From Monoplex corrugatus (Eukaryota; Mollusca; Gastropoda; Littorinimorpha; Ranellidae): a DNA stretch of 64,000 nucleotides. Both the position numbers and the translations under genes were made by a program. The notes under the pieces are model-generated. The model made no database searches. It was not told where the DNA came from and worked only from the letters and a program-made list of their open reading frames with translations. Location of the stretch: positions 40,423,532-40,487,531 of the forward strand of contig JAPXFY010000031.1 of the NCBI GenBank assembly GCA_030674185.1. The letters run 5' to 3'. Below, in pieces: positions 47,241 through 58,013 of the stretch (the first letter of the stretch is position 1; each line of letters starts with the position of its first letter).

Positions 47241-47417
47241 TTAACCCTTTAGACTCCTGCACCCTATCCACCAACTGCAAAAACTTAACCCTTTTGACTC
47301 CTTCCTGCAGGAAGCTGGTGGATTGGGTGAAGGAGTCAAATGGTTAAGTTTTTGCTTTGCTAGCATGGTTGACAATGTAGGAAGCCGGTAGAGAGGGTGC
47401 AGGAGTCAAAGGGTTAA
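47241..47417. mobile_element. TTAA foldback element, copy 3
   Basis: TTAACCCTTTAGACTCCTGC ... CTTCCTGCAGGAAGCTGGTG ... AGGAGTCAAAGGGTTAA. Complete, with TTAA at both ends and a central palindrome. 46951-47240 is unique AT-rich spacer. Confidence 0.82.
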
Positions 47418-48424
47418 ACAGAGAACAAAAAGAATAGAAGCATTACCTCTTGAGTATGACTGTAAGTAAGTAAATACATGTATACACATAATACACCGAT
47501 ACAGCTAAAAGCTGAACACATACTGGTGGTCCAAGCACTGTATACCATGTGATAAAGCCTACATCCGCACTAAATGGCACATGCACAGCTGATTGGTCCT
47601 CTACAAGCAATGGCTAATTTTGTCGCTAATTAACATTTACAAAAACAAAAACAAAAAAGAAGCAGAAGATGAAAGGAAATGGTAATCAGAAAGCTGACCA
47701 CAACACCACCAAACAAGTAAAATTAAATGGTAAAGCTGGCACAAGTATAGATCTTAAATGAATATAAGTGCAGACATGTCCAGAGAGACTAATCAGTGGA
47801 GACATTTCTGTTTCTACAAACATGATCTTTTCTTTACACAGAGATGACGTAAAATAACAAATACACTACGTATATGCAAGAATACACACACACATACACA
47901 AACACACACACACACACTCTGACACACACACATCATATCATAAGATAATAATTGTCTAAAAGCACATTTGTGAATAGAAGTTAAAAGAAATAATGAACAC
48001 ACACACACACACACAAACACATACCCCTGAGCTACATATATAACATTTACAATAATTTATTATCATAAACCTATGTGTTTAAACAATCCATATAGTAATG
48101 TTATTATACAGGCATGCATGAAAAAGCCTGCCTTCAAATGTCAATAAGCCTTGACACACACCAAGTATTTTCCAATGCCCTGCCGCCAATATACTACCAG
48201 TAACCCAAAATCTTGACTCGCACAAATATATAACACAAACAAACTGTCACTGGTATACACAGCCTTGCTAATCATATGACATCCACAGTGTTTAACGTTA
48301 CGAGGCCTGTTGTTGCAGAGTATATTGCCTACCGGTCATAATGCAACATACGGCCCAATATCTTGTCAGAAATGAGTCTTCCGGTGCACGGTTCTGAATC
48401 AACTAATAGTGATTCGAGAGTCTT
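47418..48424. other. Unique AT-rich spacer
   Basis: No gene recognised. Short CA tracts at 47884-47930 and 47998-48020. Confidence 0.4.
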
Positions 48425-49362
48425 GACATACACAAAGTATTTTCCAATTTCTTGCCGTGAATCATCTATCAACAGATTTTCCAATGCCTTGCTGTGAATT
48501 ACCTATCAAAAGATTTTCAAATGTCTTGTTGTGAATCACCTATCAAAAGATTTTCCAATGCCTTGCTGTGAATTACCTATCAAAAGATTTTCCAATGTCT
48601 TGCTGTGAATCACCTATCAAAAGATTTTCCAATGTCTTGCTGTGAATCACCTATCAAAAGATTTTCCAATGCCTTGCTGTGAATTGCCTATCAAAAGATT
48701 TTCCAATGTCTTGCTGTGAATCATCTATCAAAAGACAGTGAATGTCCTATCAAAAGATTTTCCAATGTCCTGTTGTGAATCAACTATCAAAAGATTTTCC
48801 AATGCCTTGCAGAGAATTAACTATCAGAAGATTTTCAAATGTCTTGCTGTGAATTACCTATCAAAAGATTTTCCAATGCCTTGCTGTGAATCACCTATCA
48901 AAAGACTGTGAATCACCTATCAAAAGACTGTGAATCACCTGTCAAAAATTTTCCAATGCCCTGTTATGAATCACCTATCAAAAGATTTTCCAATGTCTTG
49001 CTGTGAATCACCTATCAAAAGATTTTCCAATGCCTTGCTGTGAATCACCTGTCAAAAAAATTTCCAATGCCTGTTGTGAATCACCTATCAAAAGACTGTG
49101 AATCACCTGTCAAAAGATTTTCCAATGCCTTGCTGTGAATCATCTATCAAAAGATTTTCAAAAATTTTCCAATGCCTTGCTGTGAATCATCTATCAAAAG
49201 ATTTTCCAATGCCTTGCCGTGAATCATCTATCAAAAGATTTTCCAATGCCTTGCTGTGAATCATCTATCAAAAGACTGTGAATCACCTGTCAAAAGATTT
49301 TCCAATGCCTTGCTGTGAATCATCTATCAAAAGATTTTCCAATGTCTTGCTGTGAATCACCA
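48425..49362. repeat. 37-bp minisatellite (TGCTGTGAATCACCTATCAA)
   Basis: About 25 copies of TCTTGCTGTGAATCACCTAT + CAAAAGATTTTCCAATG. Shortened units lacking the middle (AAAGACTGTGAATCACC) occur near 48735, 48900, 48930, 49090 and 49270. An R1 copy interrupts the array at its right end. Confidence 0.95.
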
Positions 49363-49915
49363 GTTATTGTTATTGTTGTTTAAAGCCCAGCCGACCGCAC
49401 AGAGCCATATCGGGGCTATAACTGTTTCAAAACATACAAAACTTCAACAGGAAAGAAGAAAAGAAAAGAAAATCAAGTACACATATCAATGTATTCACAC
49501 ACATAATCTAAGGACATGCTCCCAGCATTGACCACTCCGTCCAATTTATCATACAGAGAATTTAAAAAAACACACCTGAACACAAATTAAGCACACCTAC
49601 AGACACCAAAACATATATAAAAACAGGCCTAAATTACCTAAAATTCCTCATATCTCACCTCCCTTGAGCCAAAAATGCACTTAATGCACATACCCAGTTA
49701 TCAATCCTAAGAAAAAGTATGTAAGACTTTATCGAACACATACAGGCAAATGGACCAGAAAGGCAGAAAATGATAGGAAGAAATGACAGAAAGCAAAAGG
49801 AACAAGACAAAAACAAAGAGAGTGATAGAAAAGAGGAAATTTCTAGCACAGAATTTCCAGAAGGTGGGGATACTATTTATTCTGAAAGTGCCCCAGCATC
49901 CACACAGGGGAAACT
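49363..49915 (-). mobile_element. Dispersed repeat family R1, minus strand, inserted in the 37-bp array
   Basis: TTTAAAGCCCAGCCGACCGC, GAGCCATATCGGGGCTATAA, GAGCCAAAAATGCACTTAAT, GTTATCAATCCTAAGAAAAA, GGACCAGAAAGGCAGAAAAT and CTAGCACAGAATTTCCAGAA in order. Array sequence (CTATCAAAAGATC) resumes just after it. Confidence 0.8.
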
Positions 49916-50280
49916 ATCAAAAGATCTACCAAAAACCCTGCTGTTAATTAGCTATCAGTGAAGCGAAGTATTGATATAGACCAAGTATTTTCCAATGCCC
50001 TGCAATGAATTAACAGTAAATCAAAGTCTTCACACACACACACATTACCCAATGCTAACTCTGAATTAGTTATAAGTGACCCAAAGTCTTCTCAAACACC
50101 AAGTATTTTCCAATGCCCCGCTATGAATTAACAATGAATCAAAGTTTTCAAACACACACACACACACACACACACACATTACCCAATGCTATCTCTGAAT
50201 TAGTTATAAGTGACCCAAAGTCTTCTCAAACACCAAGTATTTTCCAATGCCCTGCTATGAATTAACAGTGAATCAAAATC

Positions 50281-50369
<89 letters not shown>

Positions 50370-50470
50370 ACACACACACACACACAAAAGATATTTGCCA
50401 ATGCTGTGCTCTGAATCAGCTATCATTGACCCGAAACACCAAGTATTTACCAATGCCCTGCTCTGAACAC
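49916..50470. repeat. ~115-125-bp repeat with embedded (CA)n
   Basis: Four diverged units: CCAAGTATTTTCCAATGCCC, GCTATGAATTAACAGTGAAT, CAAAGTCTTCACACACACAC, ATTACCCAATGCT...GTTATAAGTGACCCAAAG. The CA part ranges from a few repeats to about 50 (50284-50385). Related to the 37-bp array by TTTTCCAATGCC. Confidence 0.88.
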
Positions 50471-50756
50471 ATCTCTAGATAAAACTCAAAATCCATGCCG
50501 ACAACAAACACAGGGTAGCGTAAGACAAAATAGGATACTGGAAGACATCTCTACAAATCAGAAAAAGTAATAAAACAAAATAAAATCAAACAACAACACC
50601 ACAACGACAACAATAACAACAACAACAACAACATGGTTTATTTTGGTTTTAAAACCCTTGACACAATCCACAATGGCACAAACACCACCGCCAGAAGACG
50701 ATGCAGTAATATCACAATTCACGTGTCTACACATAAAGAGTGTGTCAATTCGTGCC

Positions 50757-51035
50757 TCATCAGTGTACTTGTTGCTTGGTGTACATGCAGAGAGTGAAAA
50801 GTGTCTGTGATAGTATTGCTATATGCAGTCGTGAAACACAAACATGCACATGGATATATATACATAAACACAGACACAGACGGACAGACACACACACACA
50901 CACACACACACATTACATATGTTAGGTACACACATTAATACTACTTTACGACAAATCTGAAATATATACATCAGTGTTAAGAGTAAGGGGATGTGTGTGT
51001 GTGTGTGTGTGAGTGTGTGTGTGTGTGTGTGATTG

Positions 51036-51066
<31 letters not shown>

Positions 51067-51280
51067 TGTGTGGTGTGTGTGTGTGTTGTTACACACACAT
51101 TAAATACTACTTTTACCAGAGCAAATGCTGCAAATAATATACATCAGTGTTAGAGAGAGAGAGAGAGATGGGGTGTTTGTGTGTTGTGTGAGAGTGTGTG
51201 TGTGGTGGTGGTCTTTGATTTAATGTCTATTCACTAAAGTGATTTTAGAGAGAGAGTGTGTGTGTGGTGTGTGTGTGTGT

Positions 51281-51337
<57 letters not shown>

Positions 51338-51585
51338 TTGTGTGTGTGTGTGTGTGTGTGTGCGCATGTGTGAGCATGCATGTGTGTGCGTGCATGGGTG
51401 TGTGCATACATCCGTGCATGTGTGTGTGTATGTGTGTGTGTGCACGCCTGTCTGTCTGCCTATGTCTGTGTTTATATGTGTGTGTCCATATGCATGTCTG
51501 TGTTTCACAACTGCATGCAGCAATACTATCACGGACACTTATCAATCACTGCATGTACGTCAAGCAGCAAGTACACGATGAGTGC
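50757..51585. repeat. Large imperfect inverted repeat around GT/CA tracts
   Basis: GTCTGTGATAGTATTGCTAT, GCAGTCGTGAAACACAAACA and CACAGACACAGACGGACAGA on the left return on the opposite strand at 51448-51585 (TATCACGGAC, TGTTTCACAACTGCATGCAG). Arms of about 135 bases are extended by CA on the left (50889-50912) and GT on the right (51255-51360). In between, ATACATCAGTGTTA occurs twice as a direct repeat (50967 and 51139). 51586-51889 is unique. Confidence 0.8.
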
Positions 51586-51889
51586 ACAATCTAAGCACTA
51601 TCAAGCAAAAACTATTAATGTGTCAAAAAACTACATCACCTATGGGCACTCCCCAACAATGTGCCAATCTCTACGTGTATCAAAAACACCGGCAGACGAG
51701 CATCACATACCTGTACATACATCAACAGATTATCAACATGTCTACGTATACCACACAAATATACATTCAGTGATGATACTGTACAGTCCTGTAGATGTCA
51801 GCACTGACTTACTTGTGTTGTGGAGTCTAAAACCCTGGTGGTCACAAAGATAACACCAACAAACATAGTCACAGGATACAACAGCCTCT

Positions 51890-53175
51890 GTCACGAGAAT
51901 CCACATAAGAACCTTGTCACAAGTGTACAACGCCATCTTGTGACAAGGAAAGCCTTGTCACAAACATAAACAGCACATCTTACACAAAGATAATAACTGA
52001 TATCTTGTCACAGAATAAAGCATGATATCTTGTCACACGACATAAACGGCTGATATTTTGTCACAAGATAAACAGCCTGTATCTTGTAACAAAACAGCCA
52101 ATACTTGTCACAAACAAAACGCCAATATCTTGTCAAAAATAAATGACCAATACCTTGTCACAAAGATAAACAGCCTGACATCTTGTCACAAAAGCTAAAC
52201 AATATCTTGTCACAAGATAAAGGCCCTAATATCTGTCACAAAGATAAACAGCCAATATCTTGTCACACAATAAAAGCTGATATTTGTCACAAAGATAAAC
52301 AGCATTATCTTGTAAAAACAGCCAATATCTGTCACAGAGATAAACAGCCCAATATCTTGTCACAAAATAAATGACCAATATCTTGTCACAAGATAAACAG
52401 CTGACATCTTGCCACAAACAGCCCAACAATATCTTGTCACAAACATAAATGGCCCAATAGGATATCCTGTCACAAAGATAAACAGCCCAATATCTTGTCA
52501 CAAACATAAACGGCCCAATATCTTGTCACAAAGATAAACGGCCCAATATCTTGTCATAAACATAAACGGCCCAATATATTGTCACAAAAAAACTGCTGAT
52601 ATCTTGTCACAAAGATATATGGCCCAATATCTTGTCACAAAGATAAACGGCTTTATATTTTGTTACAAAAATAAACGGCTCAATCTCTTGTCACAAAGAT
52701 AAACGACCCAATATCTTATCACAAGATAAATGGCCTGATGTCTTATCATATAGATAAACAGCATATCTTGCCACAAAGATAAACAGCCCAGTATCTTGTC
52801 ACAAAGATAAACAGCATGATATCATGTCACAGAGATAAATGGCCAATATCTTGTCACAGAGATAAACAGCATGATATCATGTCACAGAGATAAACAGCAT
52901 GATATCTTGTCACAGAGATAAACAGCATGATATCATGTCACAGAGATAAACAGCATGATATCTTGTCACAGAGATAAAGAGCATGATATCATGTCACAGA
53001 GATAAACAGCATGATATCATGTCACAGAGATAAACAGCATGATATCTTGTCACAGAGATAAACAGCATATCTTGTCACAGAGATAAACAGCATGATATCA
53101 TGTCACAGAGATAAACGGCCTAATATCTTGTCACAGAGATAAACAGCATATCTTGTCACAGAGATAAACAATACA
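51890..53175. repeat. 28-bp minisatellite (AGATAAACAGCATGATATCT)
   Basis: About 45 copies of AGATAAACAGCCCAATATCT + TGTCACAA. Units at 52800-53100 are more homogeneous (CAGCATGATATCTTGTCACAGA) and probably youngest. Confidence 0.95.
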
Positions 53176-53266
53176 CAAATCATACTCCACCCATGTAATA
53201 CCTTGTCAAATAAGACAGCACCATGCCGATCATACTACAAGGTATGCTTCTGATAACTTGTATACT

Positions 53267-53352
53267 TTCAGAGTCTTGGTAGTGGTTGAGTTCATGTGGT
53301 GATACCACAAGATTTGGATGGAACATGGACTCATGGGGATAGTTCACCCTGC
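53267..53352 (-). pseudogene. Diverged copy of the end of the NT5DC terminal exon
   Basis: GGTAGTGGTTGAGTTCATGT...GATACCACAAGATTTGGATG aligns with GGTAGGGGCTGGGTTCATGC...CATCACCACACGATGCGGAT at 53666-53740 (roughly 70% identical by eye). Minus-strand translation NYPHESMFHPNLVVSPHELN matches the exon's [20 protein letters not shown] in register. It lies beyond the foldback element that ends the gene. It may be a partial tandem duplicate, an alternative end, or a remnant of a neighbouring paralogue. Confidence 0.6.
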
Positions 53353-53404
53353 TCCACAGCTCAACGTATAAACCAGAACTTATGGTGACTGGTAGGGGTT
53401 GGTA

Positions 53405-53658
53405 TTAACCCTTTGACTCCTGCACCCTGTCCACCAGCATCCCGCATTGTCAACCATACTAGGAAAGCAAAAACTTAACCCTTTGGCTCCCTCAGCCTGT
53501 CCACTAGTATCCTGTTTTGTCAACCATGACAGCAAAGCAAAAATTTAACCCTTTGACTTCCTTCACCCTATCCACCAGCTTCCTGCTGGATAGGGTGTAG
53601 GAATCAAAGGGTTACATTTTTGCTGATGGTGGACAGAGTGTGAGAGTCAGAGGGTTAA
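53405..53658. mobile_element. TTAA foldback element, copy 4, abutting the NT5DC stop codon
   Basis: TTAACCCTTTGACTCCTGCA at the left; repeated modules GTCAACCATACTAGGAAAGC and GTCAACCATGACAGCAAAGC; the GCTTCCTGCTGGATAGGGTG hairpin; ends GAGAGTCAGAGGGTTAA. The right-hand TTAA (53655-53658) contains the TAA stop of the NT5DC reading frame on the minus strand. Confidence 0.82.
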
Positions 53659-53862
53659 ATAGTGTGGTAGGGGCTGGGTTCATGCGGCATCACCACACGA
53701 TGCGGATAGAATGTGTAATCACTGGGATAGTGCAGCATATTGGTCAAACTGGACGTGTAGATGTCGGCAAACCGGGCCAGGCGACGAAAGAAGTAAGTGG
53801 GGTTGTGGTACGTACGAAACAGGCTGCCAAAGTGGGGGTTGAAGACGGATTTAGTGAACACC
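53655..53862 (-). CDS. NT5DC2/NT5DC3-like: NT5DC2/3-like 5'-nucleotidase domain protein, terminal coding exon
   Basis: The acceptor (T)nGTTGGCTTGCAG is followed by one base that completes the split Arg codon left by the previous exon, then 68 codons and TAA. The peptide starts [20 protein letters not shown], continues [20 protein letters not shown] and ends [15 protein letters not shown]. The block F(N)xxFGSLFRTxxNPTYFxRRLxRFxDIYxxSL is diagnostic of the C-terminal region of metazoan NT5DC2/NT5DC3. Vertebrate proteins continue some 25-30 residues past the HE motif, so this product is shorter. The stop lies inside the TTAA end of a foldback element, which may have shortened the protein or simply landed there. 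NT5DC2/3 are HAD-superfamily proteins with poorly known substrates. Confidence 0.95.
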
Positions 53863-54430
53863 CTGCAAGCCAACAAAAAAAAAAAAAAAAAGAAAAGAAA
53901 ATACATTACAACACTCTACAAGACACAGAAAATACATCTCAACATGACCATTGTTCCTTACTGCCAAAATTTATTTTAACAACATGATCATTGTTCCTTA
54001 TTGCCAAAACTATGTTTAACATGAACTAAATAACATAACTCTTGAGTTATGGAGTTATCTCCCATGTAGAATTTCTCAAACCCAACACAGTTTGCGCTAC
54101 CCATTCAGCTAGCATAGACGCAGCCACAAAGCATAAAGTGGTAAGCTCAGAAGCTCCGTGACTCTCATGAGTTATGTTATTTAGTTGATATTTAAAATTC
54201 TCCCTGCTTCCCTCTTATTTCCTTTGGTATGTTTAACATGATCATTGTTTCTTTTTGCTAAAACTGTGTTTAACAAAATGATCATTATTCTTTGTTGCCA
54301 AAACTGTGTTTAACAAAATGATCACTGTTTCTTACGAAAGCTGATCAGCCATGTAGAAAATATATCCCTTTATTGGCTCCATGCTGATTACAATACAGAC
54401 TAGAAATATCTTTCAGTTATTATGCACATA
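53863..54430. other. NT5DC last intron, unique part
   Basis: Begins (minus-strand 3' end) with an A17 run at 53876-53892 that forms the pyrimidine tract of the acceptor. 53940-54340 holds a few decayed repeats of AACATGATCATTGTTTCTT-like sequence. No other gene is seen. Confidence 0.6.
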
Positions 54431-56620
54431 AATTAACATTTTGTCAAAAGATTTACTGGTACTTGGAAATTTGGACAGAGGACAAAGTTTAAATTCACAG
54501 TGACAAGTGGCCAAGACTTCCACACCACCATGCACAACAATAACCTCTGCAACCAACTGAAAATTTTTTTTTTTAAAAACTACCATCTCAAGAGAAGCAG
54601 CGCAAACCACTTTGCAAAGAAGCTGTGGGAACAATACGCTCATTTCTTGCCTACAAATGAAGACACGGCAGAATCAGTCCAGGATACTGGAGACTGGATC
54701 ACCCAGACAGCTGTTACCTTTGTCACAGCAGTCTCAGACATTCTAAACAAAGGAGACCTACCAGAAACAGTTCTACAGACCCTCACACTAGAAATACTTG
54801 ATGGTGACTACAACAGCTCAGAATGGATGAATGTCTTTATGGATAGTGCAACAGATGAAGCTACAAGAGTTGAGGTAGTGAACTCTTTGTCTGCTTCCTT
54901 GAAGCAGAGACAGTACAAAAGTTTATCCTCACAGGAACAATATCCACCAACTACAGAGCAGAAAGGACAGCTGTATTGGAAGCAACAAAAATCATCAAAC
55001 ACAAGATCCTCTAACGTCCAAAGTTGTCTTCTTAACAGACTGCAAATCCTTGACAGAGTCGACAATTGTTGGCTGACAGTCTTACCAGATCTACCCTGAA
55101 AGAACTAACAGAACCAGCACACACTGTGCCACTGATGATGCAGTGGATTTCTGTCCACTGTTGGCATCTGACAAAACAAGCAGGCGGACTCTGGCAATGG
55201 CAAGAAGCAGACTACAACAGCAGTAATACTTCATCTCCATCATAAACTTCCACCCCGAACATAACAGATATGATCCCATCCATGAACTTGAGTGGTAATA
55301 ACAAGTCACACTCTTCTGCCTAAAGACTGGACACTGCCACCTCCTCCAACACATGTGTCAAATGGGGCTGTCCCACGTACATGAATGTTAATGCCTGACA
55401 GGACCACAGTCTCCAACATATGTACCAAATGGGCTGTCCCACACAGATGGCTGTCCATGCCAGACAGGACCACAGTCTCCAACATATGTACCAAATGGGC
55501 TGTCCCACACAGATGGACTGTCCATGCCAGACAGGACCACAGTCTCCAACATATGTACCAAATGGGCTGTCCCACACAGATGGCTGTCCATACCAGACAG
55601 GACCACAGTCTCCAACATATGTACCAAATGGGCTGTCCCACACAGATGACTGTCCATACCAGACAGGACCACAGTCTCCAACATATGTACCAAATGGGCT
55701 GTCCCACACAGATGGCTGTCCATACCAGACAGGACCAGTCTCAACATATGTACCAAATGGGCTGTCCCACACAGATGGCTGTCCATACCAGACAGGACCA
55801 CAGTCTCCAACATATGTACCAAATGGGCTGTCCCACACAGATGGCTGTCCATACCAGACAGGACCACAGTCTCCAACATATGTACCAAATGGAGCTGTCC
55901 CACACAGATGGCTGTCCATACCAGACAGGACCACAGTCTCCAACATATGTACCAAATGGAGCTGTCCCACACAGATGGCTGTCCATACCAGACAGGACCT
56001 TGGTCTCAAACATATGTGCAAAACAGGGCTGTCCCACACAGATGGGTGTCCTATGCCAGACAGAACCACAGTCTCCAACATGTGTGCAAACAGTGCTGTC
56101 CCACACAGTTGGGTGTCCATACTAGACAGGACCACAGTTCCTACATATGTACTGAATGAACTGTCCCCACAGTTGGGTGTCCATACTAGACAGGACCACA
56201 GTATCCTACATATGTACTGAATGAACTGTCCCACACAGTTGGGTGTCCATACTAGACAGGACCACAGTATCCTACATATGTACTGAATGAACTGCCCCAC
56301 ACAGTTGGGTGTCCATACTAGACAGGACCACAGTATCCTACATATGTACTGAATGAACTGTCCCACACAGATGGGTGTCCATGCCAGACAGGGCTACACC
56401 CTCCAGAGTACAATCAACAGTCTTCCCCATTGTTCAGAATTAAAGAAATAAGCAGTGGCCAAATGGAGAAACTCTGGAACAGCAGCTCTGAGGCAGCACA
56501 GAGGACTTGATGAAAACCACATCTTTCATCCAGATCACCAAGACTTGCTACATCAGGTGTAACCATGCTCAAACACAAAACAAAACAAACACAAACAAAC
56601 AAAAACAAAACAAAACAAAA
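54430..56620 (+). pseudogene. RNase H-bearing LINE ORF2 3' part, plus strand, in an NT5DC intron
   Basis: In shifting frames: DKWPRLPHH; ESVQDTGDWITQTAVTFVTA; LPETVLQTLTLEILDGDYNS; EWMNVFMDSATDEAT, where WMxVYTDGSA is expected for RNase H; TAERTAVLEATKIIKHK; VVFLTDCKSLTEST; QWISVHCW, for the QWIPxHCG motif; then a C-terminal zinc-knuckle-like region (LSHTDGCPYQTGPQSPTYV) and LWGSTEDLMKTTSFIQITKT. The order of RNase H motifs followed by LRTGHxxLLxHM and CPxxTGxQTPxH is that of a non-LTR ORF2 with an RNase H domain. Many frameshifts show it is dead. The C-terminal part has expanded into a 66-bp array. It is antisense to the host gene. Confidence 0.82.
55375..56395 (+). repeat. 66-bp minisatellite derived from LINE coding sequence
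   Basis: About 15 copies of GGGCTGTCCCACACAGATGG, CTGTCCATACCAGACAGGAC, CACAGTCTCCAACATATGTA, CCAAAT. 66 bp is 22 codons, so most copies stay in frame, giving LSHTDGCPYQTGPQSPTYV repeats on the plus strand and an incidental 348-codon frame on the minus strand. The left edge joins LINE sequence (CTGCCACCTCCTCCAACACA) and the right edge resumes it (CAGGGCTACACCCTCCAGAG). Confidence 0.9.
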
Positions 56621-56729
56621 TTACTGATTGGAAAAAAACAATTCCATATACACACACACAAAAATGTACAAGGCAAGCTTCTCATCTTCCCCACATCCCT
56701 CATACCTGACACAATCTACAATGCAACAC

Positions 56730-56750
56730 CACACACACACACACACACAC

Positions 56751-56785
<35 letters not shown>

Positions 56786-56916
56786 CACAAGCACACACAT
56801 ATACACATAAATACACACATACACGTGCACACATACACACAACCCGTATACCACACAAACACACACACACATACACAACACACACACACACCCATACACA
56901 CACACACAACACAACA

Positions 56917-56965
<49 letters not shown>
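56730..56965. repeat. (CA)n microsatellite
   Basis: CA tract with ATACACAT and ACAACAC interruptions, ending 24 bases from the donor of the exon at 56989. Confidence 0.97.
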
Positions 56966-56967
<2 letters not shown>

Positions 56968-56988
56968 ACACACAACACATATAATTAC

Positions 56989-57053
56989 CTCAACTGATCT
57001 CTCTCTTCCAACCATTCAGTGATCACTTGTTTGGATTCTGCGGACTGCTGGTG
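56989..57053 (-). CDS. NT5DC2/NT5DC3-like: NT5DC2/3-like, exon 5 of those in the window
   Basis: The acceptor GGTGCTGTC reversed (..TTGACAG|CACCAG) opens 21 codons plus two bases: HQQSAESKQVITEWLEERDQ then L and AG of a split Arg codon, donor |GTAATTAT. It matches the family's DAESxxVLxxWxxERxELR segment, a charged helix preceding the FGSLFRT block. Phase 0 in and phase 2 out agree with the flanking exons at 58998 and 53655. The donor has T instead of G at +5, so it is moderate rather than strong, and a CA microsatellite starts shortly beyond it. Confidence 0.93.
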
Positions 57054-57147
57054 CTGTCAAGACAAAACATGCACACTATCACCCACCATTCACAATGAGA
57101 AATGTAGTCAGAGTGTACTTTATTAAACTTACGTGTGGAAGGGAGAA

Positions 57148-57480
57148 GAGTGGCAGAATGGTTCAGACGTTCACCTGCCAATAACTAAACTCGAGATTCC
57201 AGGGTTTGTTTCCTGCTGAGGCCTCAATTTTTCTACTCAGTTTGACCGGAAAATCAATCTGAACGTCTAGGCCTTCGAAGAAGATGAAAAACGAGTCAGA
57301 CCTGTGTGCTTTCTGGCCTGCACATACTAAAGATCCCATGACAGTTGAAAATCGTGAAGAGCAGGGCTTTCACCCAGCTGCCCTGGTATGAACATTGGAG
57401 AGAGAGGGGTTGATTTTCCAGGTCCCTCCCTGTGAAGGCCACGTGGCCTTCTTGCCTTTCTAAGTCTTTGTCAAAACAAA
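57148..57480 (+). mobile_element. tRNA-derived SINE (Leu-like head), copy 2
   Basis: AGTGGCAGAATGGTTCAGAC, CCAGGGTTTGTTTCCTGCTG, CTGAACGTCTAGGCCTTCGA, CGTGAAGAGCAGGGCTTTCA and GGCCTTCTTGCCTTTCTAAG align with 26753-27075. It is followed by AAAACAAAAC. 57490-57600 (GGATGGCACTGCACTGTGAC, GACAGTAGCCCGAGTTTCAC, ACAAAAGAAATGAATATGAA) looks like the 3' end of a second SINE. Antisense within an NT5DC intron. Confidence 0.82.
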
Positions 57481-57682
57481 ACAAAACAAAAATTGGATGG
57501 CACTGCACTGTGACCCCACGCGCTCAATAAGGACAGTAGCCCGAGTTTCACATTATAAATCCAATGTGACAAAAGAAATGAATATGAATGAATATGAATA
57601 TGGAAGCGTACATGCAATCTGTTAGTGTGGAATACTATATAAATTACACTATGATTTATAATGAAATAGCAGCTCAGCTTGC

Positions 57683-57864
57683 TTAACCCGTTGACTCCTG
57701 CACACTATCCACCAACAGCAAAAACTTAACCCTTTGACTCCCTCATCCTATCCATCAGCTTCCTGCTGAAACGGTGATGGAATCAGAGGGTTAGGTTTTT
57801 GCTTTGCTAGCATAGTTGACAATACAGGACGCTGACGGACAGAATGCAGGAGTCAAAGGGTTAA
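57683..57864. mobile_element. TTAA foldback element, copy 5
   Basis: TTAACCCGTTGACTCCTGCA ... TTAGGTTTTTGCTTTGCTAG ... GCAGGAGTCAAAGGGTTAA; TTAA at both ends. It lies in an NT5DC intron. Confidence 0.82.
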
Positions 57865-58013
57865 TAATGTGTGTGATGTTGATATGTGCATATCTGGTCA
57901 TGAATTTCAGAAAAACTTTTGTCTATGGAACCTTGTTTATGATTACTGCTGTAAGATGGTACTGAGTGACTGAATAAGTGATTAAATGCGTACTCAGAAA
58001 TATTCTGCAATCA

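Noticed and set aside
55320..56366. Minus-strand 348-codon frame with Trp/Cys/Gly repeats
   Set aside because: Antisense of the 66-bp array, itself derived from LINE ORF2 read on the plus strand.
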